Shown piece by piece: positions 60,576 through 64,000 of a stretch of DNA of 64,000 nucleotides. The notes beneath the pieces were generated by a model. The model saw only the letters and a list, made by a program, of their open reading frames with translations, was not told the DNA's origin and searched no databases. The DNA lies in contig NZ_KQ058832.1 in NCBI RefSeq assembly GCF_000982955.1, forward strand, positions 57,754-121,753, given 5' to 3'. The translations under genes and the position numbers were made by a program. This DNA comes from Micromonospora sp. HK10 (GTDB taxonomy: Bacteria > Actinomycetota > Actinomycetes > Mycobacteriales > Micromonosporaceae). How positions within the stretch are numbered: the first letter of the stretch is position 1; every line of letters starts with the position of its first letter.

Positions 60576-61151
60576 ATGACCGCCGCGCTGGAGAGCGACC
60601 ACCCGCCGGAGCGCGGGTGGACGACCGACGATCTGGACGCGCTGCCGGAGGACGGTCGCCGCCGCGAACTGCTCGATGGAGTGCTGCTCATGTCCCCCTC
60701 CCCCACCCGGATCCACCAGAGCATCGCGATGTTGCTCGGCGTCGCGCTCGACGAGGACTGCCCTGACGGGTACGACGTGACCCAGGGTGTGGAGGTGCGC
60801 ATCAACCGCACCCGCTCCTTCATCCCGGACGTGCTGGTCACCACCGCGGCCGCGGCCGCCCGCGAGCCGTCCCGGTACGAGCCGCACGAGGTCGTGCTCG
60901 CCGTGGAGATCGTCTCGCCCAGCACCCGGTCCATCGACCGCGTCCTCAAGCCGGCGCTCTACGCGCAGGCCGGGATCCCGTTCTACTGGCGGATCGAGAT
61001 CGAGGACGAGGGTCTCGTCGTCTACACGTACAAAATCGATCCGGTGCACGAGGTCTATACGGAGACCGGCCGGTGGACCAAGTTCGTCGACACCGGCGAG
61101 CCCTTTCCGGTGAACCTGCCGATCAGCCGGATCACACCTCGCCGGGTCTGA
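60576..61151 (+). CDS. Uma2 family (PD-(D/E)XK-like) endonuclease
   Basis: 191 residues, [20 protein letters not shown].... The Uma2/DUF820 core is visible: [26 protein letters not shown] with the active-site Asp, and [20 protein letters not shown] with Glu; the Lys follows in [19 protein letters not shown]. Uma2 proteins are abundant in some actinobacteria and cyanobacteria, with no firm role; nuclease activity is predicted from fold. AAGGA seven bases before the ATG. It overlaps the end of the convergent SnoaL-like gene and lies inside the split nuo cluster. Confidence 0.88.
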   Translation: MTAALESDHPPERGWTTDDLDALPEDGRRRELLDGVLLMSPSPTRIHQSIAMLLGVALDEDCPDGYDVTQGVEVRINRTRSFIPDVLVTTAAAAAREPSRYEPHEVVLAVEIVSPSTRSIDRVLKPALYAQAGIPFYWRIEIEDEGLVVYTYKIDPVHEVYTETGRWTKFVDTGEPFPVNLPISRITPRRV

Positions 61152-61554
61152 GCGGGGGCAGCATCTCCACGCCGAGCTGCTGGAGGACCTGGAACAGCTC
61201 GTTGACGCTCCACACGTCCACGATCCGGCCGGTGTCGTCGAAGCGCAGGAACGACGCGCCCGAGTAGCTGACCACCCGGCCGGTCGGCGGCACCGGGCCG
61301 AACTGGCCGGCCTGGGTGCCGGCGGCCCGCCAGTGCACGGCCACCCGGTCACCGGCGGCGACCAGCTCGACGATCTTGTAGCGGAGATCGGGGAAGGCCG
61401 CCCGCCGCTCCCGGTGCCAGGCCAGCGCGGCCGCCGGCCCGGTCCCGCCCAGCCCGGGGCAGTCCCCGGCGACCAGGTCGTACGCGCTCTCCTCGCGGCC
61501 GGCGTTCCACACGTCGGCGATGAAGCGTCGGGCCGTCGCCTCCAGGTCGGTCAC
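61132..61554 (-). CDS. SnoaL-like / NTF2-fold polyketide-cyclase-type protein
   Basis: 140 residues, (V)TDLEATARRFIADVWNAGRE..., an NTF2-like cone fold with AFPDLRYKIVELVAAGDRVA and HWRAAGTQAGQF typical of the SnoaL-like/ester cyclase family. Such proteins range from cyclases to isomerases; the substrate is unknown. GTG start chosen from TACGCT placed six bases upstream (leaderless). Convergent with the Uma2 gene, overlapping it by 20 bases. Confidence 0.75.
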   Translation of the reverse strand: MTDLEATARRFIADVWNAGREESAYDLVAGDCPGLGGTGPAAALAWHRERRAAFPDLRYKIVELVAAGDRVAVHWRAAGTQAGQFGPVPPTGRVVSYSGASFLRFDDTGRIVDVWSVNELFQVLQQLGVEMLPPLRPGEV

Positions 61555-61560
61555 CGCGGC

Positions 61561-61566
61561 AGCGTA
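61561..61566 (-). promoter_or_regulatory. -10 element of a predicted leaderless gene
   Basis: TACGCT on the minus strand six bases before the GTG of the SnoaL-like gene, without any Shine-Dalgarno. Confidence 0.5.
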
Positions 61567-61643
61567 GCCGGCCGGCCCACTCGGCCTGCCAGCGGCCGCG
61601 CCAGCGGCCATGATGGGAGCCGACGACAACCTCGGGAGGCGGC

Positions 61644-62690
61644 GTGAGCGACAAGGGCGACGAGATCCTCGACCGGACCGGCGGCAAGTACGTCGAGCCC
61701 GGCGGCGAGTTCACCCGGGACCAGCGCTACATCGCCACCCGGATCACCGCCGACGGGCGCGACGGCTGGCCGGTGGAGCCGGGCCGGTACCGGCTGGCGG
61801 TGAGCCGCGCCTGCCCGTGGGCGAACCGGCTGATCATCGTCCGCCGGCTGCTCGGACTGGAGGACGCCATCTCGATGGCGGTGGCCGGCCCGACCCACGA
61901 CAAGCGCAGCTGGACCTTCGACCTCGACCCGGCGGGCCGGGACCCGGTGCTCGGCATCGAGCGGCTGGCCGACGCCTACTTCAAGCGGTTCCCCGGGTAC
62001 GAGCGGGGCATCACCGTGCCGGCGCTGGTGGACGTGCCGAGCGGGCAGGTGGTCACCAACGACTACGCGCGGATCAGCCTGGACCTGTCGACCGAGTGGA
62101 CCGCGTACCACCGGCCGGGCGCGCCGGACCTCTACCCGGAACCGCTGCGCGACGAGATCGACGAGGTCAACGCGGTGGTCTTCGCGGACGTGAACAACGG
62201 GGTCTACCGGTGCGGCTTCGCCGGCAGCCAGGAGGCGTACGACAAGGCGTACCACCGGCTGTTCGACCGGCTGGACTGGCTGAGCGAGCGGCTGGCCGGG
62301 CAGCGTTACCTGGTCGGCGACACGATCACCGAGGCGGACGTGCGGCTCTTCACCACGCTGGTCCGCTTCGACCCGGTCTACCACGGTCACTTCAAGTGCA
62401 ACCGGCAGAAGCTGTCCGAGCAGCCGGTGCTCTGGGCGTACGCCCGGGACCTGTTCCAGACCCCGGGCTTCGGCGACACGATCGACTTCGACCACATCAA
62501 GCGGCACTACTACGAGGTGCACCGGGACATCAACCCGACCGGTGTGGTGCCGCTCGGCCCCGACCTGTCCAACTGGCTCACCCCGCACGGGCGGGAGCAG
62601 CTCGGCGGCCGGCCCTTCGGCGACGGCACCCCGCCCCCGCCGCCCCCGCCCGCCGAGCGGGTCGACCCGGCGCACACGCCGCTGCGCTGA
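61644..62690 (+). CDS. Glutathionyl-hydroquinone reductase-like protein (Xi-class GST)
   Basis: 348 residues. The N-terminal thioredoxin-like domain carries VSRACPWANR with the active-site Cys at about residue 57, followed by VPALVD, NDYARISLD and a C-terminal all-helical GST domain with RYLVGDTITEADVRLFTTLV. Xi-class enzymes reduce glutathionyl-hydroquinones; actinobacteria use mycothiol, so the physiological thiol is uncertain. GTG start with GGAGG four bases upstream. Ends in a Pro-rich tail. Confidence 0.9.
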   Translation: MSDKGDEILDRTGGKYVEPGGEFTRDQRYIATRITADGRDGWPVEPGRYRLAVSRACPWANRLIIVRRLLGLEDAISMAVAGPTHDKRSWTFDLDPAGRDPVLGIERLADAYFKRFPGYERGITVPALVDVPSGQVVTNDYARISLDLSTEWTAYHRPGAPDLYPEPLRDEIDEVNAVVFADVNNGVYRCGFAGSQEAYDKAYHRLFDRLDWLSERLAGQRYLVGDTITEADVRLFTTLVRFDPVYHGHFKCNRQKLSEQPVLWAYARDLFQTPGFGDTIDFDHIKRHYYEVHRDINPTGVVPLGPDLSNWLTPHGREQLGGRPFGDGTPPPPPPPAERVDPAHTPLR

Positions 62691-62701
62691 GACCACGGGT
62701 C

Positions 62702-62745
62702 GGGCGGTCCCCGCCGCTGCCGAACGCGCACGGCGGGGACCGCCC
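62702..62745. terminator. Bidirectional terminator
   Basis: Perfect 15-bp stem (62702-62716 with 62731-62745), 14-base loop, 11 bases after the reductase stop and on the convergent side of nuoH. Confidence 0.75.
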
Positions 62746-62746
62746 T

Positions 62747-62839
62747 CGCTGCGCCAGCCGGCCGGCCGGGGCCGCCCCGCGACGCCAGCCGAGTGGCGGG
62801 GCCCGTCCCGCGACGCCAGCCGCGCGGCGGGGACCGCCC
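62747..62839. repeat. 31-bp imperfect tandem repeat, three copies, at the nuoH 3' end
   Basis: Three units with period 31 (CGCGACGCCAGCCG core) fill the gap between the terminator and nuoH; the third runs to the nuoH stop. The unit ends resemble the right arm of the adjacent terminator. Confidence 0.75.
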
Positions 62840-63801
62840 TACAGCGCCAGGCGGACGGCGGCGGTGAGGACGAGCTGGGCCAGGGCGAGGGGGACCAGGA
62901 CCAGCCAGCAGAGCCGCTGGAGCTGGTCCTCGCGCAGGCGCGGATAACTGACCCGGAGCCAGATGATCACGAACGCGACGGCGAACACCTTGATCAGGGT
63001 CCAGAGCCAGCCGAGCTGGGCGTCGGCGAACGGGCCCTGCCAGCCGCCGAGGAAGAGCACGGTGGTCAGCGCCGCGATCACCACGATGCCGACGTACTCG
63101 GCGAGCAGGAAGAACGCGAAACGCAGGCCGGTGTATTCGGTCATATAGCCGAAGACCAGCTCGGAGTCGGCCACCGGCATGTCGAACGGCGGCCGCCGGA
63201 TCTCGGCCAGCCCGGCGACGAAGAAGATCACCATGGCCGGCGCCTGCCAGAGCAGCCACCACGGCCGCCACGCCTCGACGATGCCGGAGAGGCTGAGCGT
63301 GCCGGCGGCCATCGCCACCGAGGCGGCGGCCAGCACCAGCGGCAGTTCGTAGCCGAGCAGCTGGGCGGCGCCACGCAGCCCACCGAGCAGGCTGTACTTG
63401 TTGGCCGAGGCCCAGGCCGACATGAGCACCGCGAGCACCCCGATGCCGACCACGGCCAGCACGAAGAAGAGCCCGATGTCCAGCGGCTGCCCCACCAGGT
63501 CGCCCGGACCGAGCGGGATCACCAGCAGGGCGAGCAGGTACGGCACCAGCGCCACCGCGGGCGCCAGCCGGAACACCGGCCGGTCCGCGTCGCGCGGGGT
63601 GACGTCCTCCTTCTGCACGAACTTGATCCCGTCGGCGACGAGCTGCGCCCAGCCGTGGAAGCCGCCCGCGTACATCGGGCCGAGCCGGCCCTGCATGTGC
63701 GCCATGACCTTGTGCTCGGTCTGGCCGACGATCAGCGGCAGGACGAGGAAGGCGACCAGCACGCCCGCCACCCGGAGGACCACCTCCAGCCAGACGGGCA
63801 T
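62839..63801 (-). CDS. nuoH: NADH-quinone oxidoreductase subunit H
   Basis: 320 residues; quinone-site membrane subunit with eight helices. Conserved GRLGPMYAGGFHGWAQLVAD, EIRRPPFDMPVADSELV and FFLLAEYVGIVVIA segments are intact. ATG overlaps the stop of the upstream nuoG reading by one base. The next nuo gene (nuoI) lies 2.4 kb away. Confidence 0.96.
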   Translation of the reverse strand: MPVWLEVVLRVAGVLVAFLVLPLIVGQTEHKVMAHMQGRLGPMYAGGFHGWAQLVADGIKFVQKEDVTPRDADRPVFRLAPAVALVPYLLALLVIPLGPGDLVGQPLDIGLFFVLAVVGIGVLAVLMSAWASANKYSLLGGLRGAAQLLGYELPLVLAAASVAMAAGTLSLSGIVEAWRPWWLLWQAPAMVIFFVAGLAEIRRPPFDMPVADSELVFGYMTEYTGLRFAFFLLAEYVGIVVIAALTTVLFLGGWQGPFADAQLGWLWTLIKVFAVAFVIIWLRVSYPRLREDQLQRLCWLVLVPLALAQLVLTAAVRLAL

Positions 63802-64000
63802 CAGGACTTCCCCTCCTCGGGCGCGGCGTCCCCGGTCGGCTCCTGCCGCGCCGGTCCGGTCGGTCGCTCACCCGGCACGGGCCGCTCCGCCGCGTCCGCG
63901 GGACGGTCGCCCGAGGCCGGGCGTGCGGGACGGTCGCCCGAGGCCGGGCGTGCGGGACGGTCCCCCGCGGCCGGGCGCGCGGGACGGTCCCCCGCGGCCG
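63801..64000 (-). CDS. nuoG: C-terminal end of NADH-quinone oxidoreductase subunit G (partial)
   Basis: The frame entering from the right edge and ending one base into nuoH encodes only an Arg/Pro/Ala/Asp-rich tail (ARPASGDRP units, then PTGDAAPEEGKS-stop). Assignment to nuoG rests on position directly before nuoH, not on conserved NuoG sequence. Confidence 0.6.
   Translation of the reverse strand, partial: AAGDRPARPAAGDRPARPASGDRPARPASGDRPADAAERPVPGERPTGPARQEPTGDAAPEEGKS
63898..64000. repeat. 27-bp tandem repeat at the window edge
   Basis: Three full and one partial 27-base units (start GCGGGACGGTC...) encode ARP-A/S-GDRP nonapeptides in the presumed NuoG tail; the array probably continues past the edge. 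Confidence 0.9.

Noticed and set aside
60576..61151. Uma2 gene as a sign of a transposon inserted in nuo
   Set aside because: No inverted repeats, target duplication or transposase was seen around it; Uma2 genes are common and their mobility is not established.

Overview
The window is high-GC actinobacterial chromosome, most likely from Micromonospora or a close member of the Micromonosporaceae. The basis is gene order (tRNA-Thr, tRNA-Met, rpmG, hadA, hadB, tRNA-Trp, secE, nusG, rplK, rplA, then rplJL, rpoBC, rpsL-rpsG-fusA-tuf, S10/spc), strong G/C third-position bias, many GTG and some TTG starts, and the protein sequences themselves. The genus is an inference; no database was searched.

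Almost everything from 1 to 41.9 kb is read right to left (minus strand). Read in that direction: 39.1-33.0 kb carries the tRNA-Thr/tRNA-Met/rpmG/hadAB/tRNA-Trp/secE/nusG/rplKA cluster and an ABC exporter pair; 32.6-31.6 kb carries rplJL behind an L10-type attenuator leader; 31.0-23.6 kb is rpoBC; 23.5-20.1 kb is an accessory block (ArsR-type regulator, MFS exporter, two DUF4190-like membrane proteins); 19.6-15.2 kb is the str operon; 14.8-9.4 kb is S10 and 9.3-5.1 kb is spc; then secY-adk-map, a DUF1707 protein, and infA-rpmJ-rpsM. Promoter-like pairs and stem-loop terminators mark most boundaries.

From 39.1 to 53.7 kb the sequence is accessory: a GGDEF/EAL protein, several unknown or small membrane proteins, a GyrB-like fragment protein, an arginase-family protein, a YdcF-like protein, tRNA-Tyr, yajQ, two MFS proteins and htpX. 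This stretch holds two decayed tyrosine-integrase fragments. The clearest mobile trace is a 22-bp near-perfect copy of the 3' end of yajQ (QFTNYR-stop) lying 1.76 kb downstream and abutting one integrase fragment: the footprint of a degenerate integrated element.

From 53.8 kb to the right edge is the distal part of respiratory complex I (end of nuoG, nuoH, then nuoIJKLMN), unusually split between nuoH and nuoI by three unrelated genes. NuoG and NuoK carry tandem-repeat low-complexity tails.

No CRISPR array, rRNA operon, intact phage or complete undescribed defence system was recognised. The most interesting items are the yajQ-tail element relic, the GyrB-like protein, the 15-bp minisatellite that extends an exporter into the next gene, the split nuo operon, and several predicted leaderless genes, one with a duplicated promoter element.
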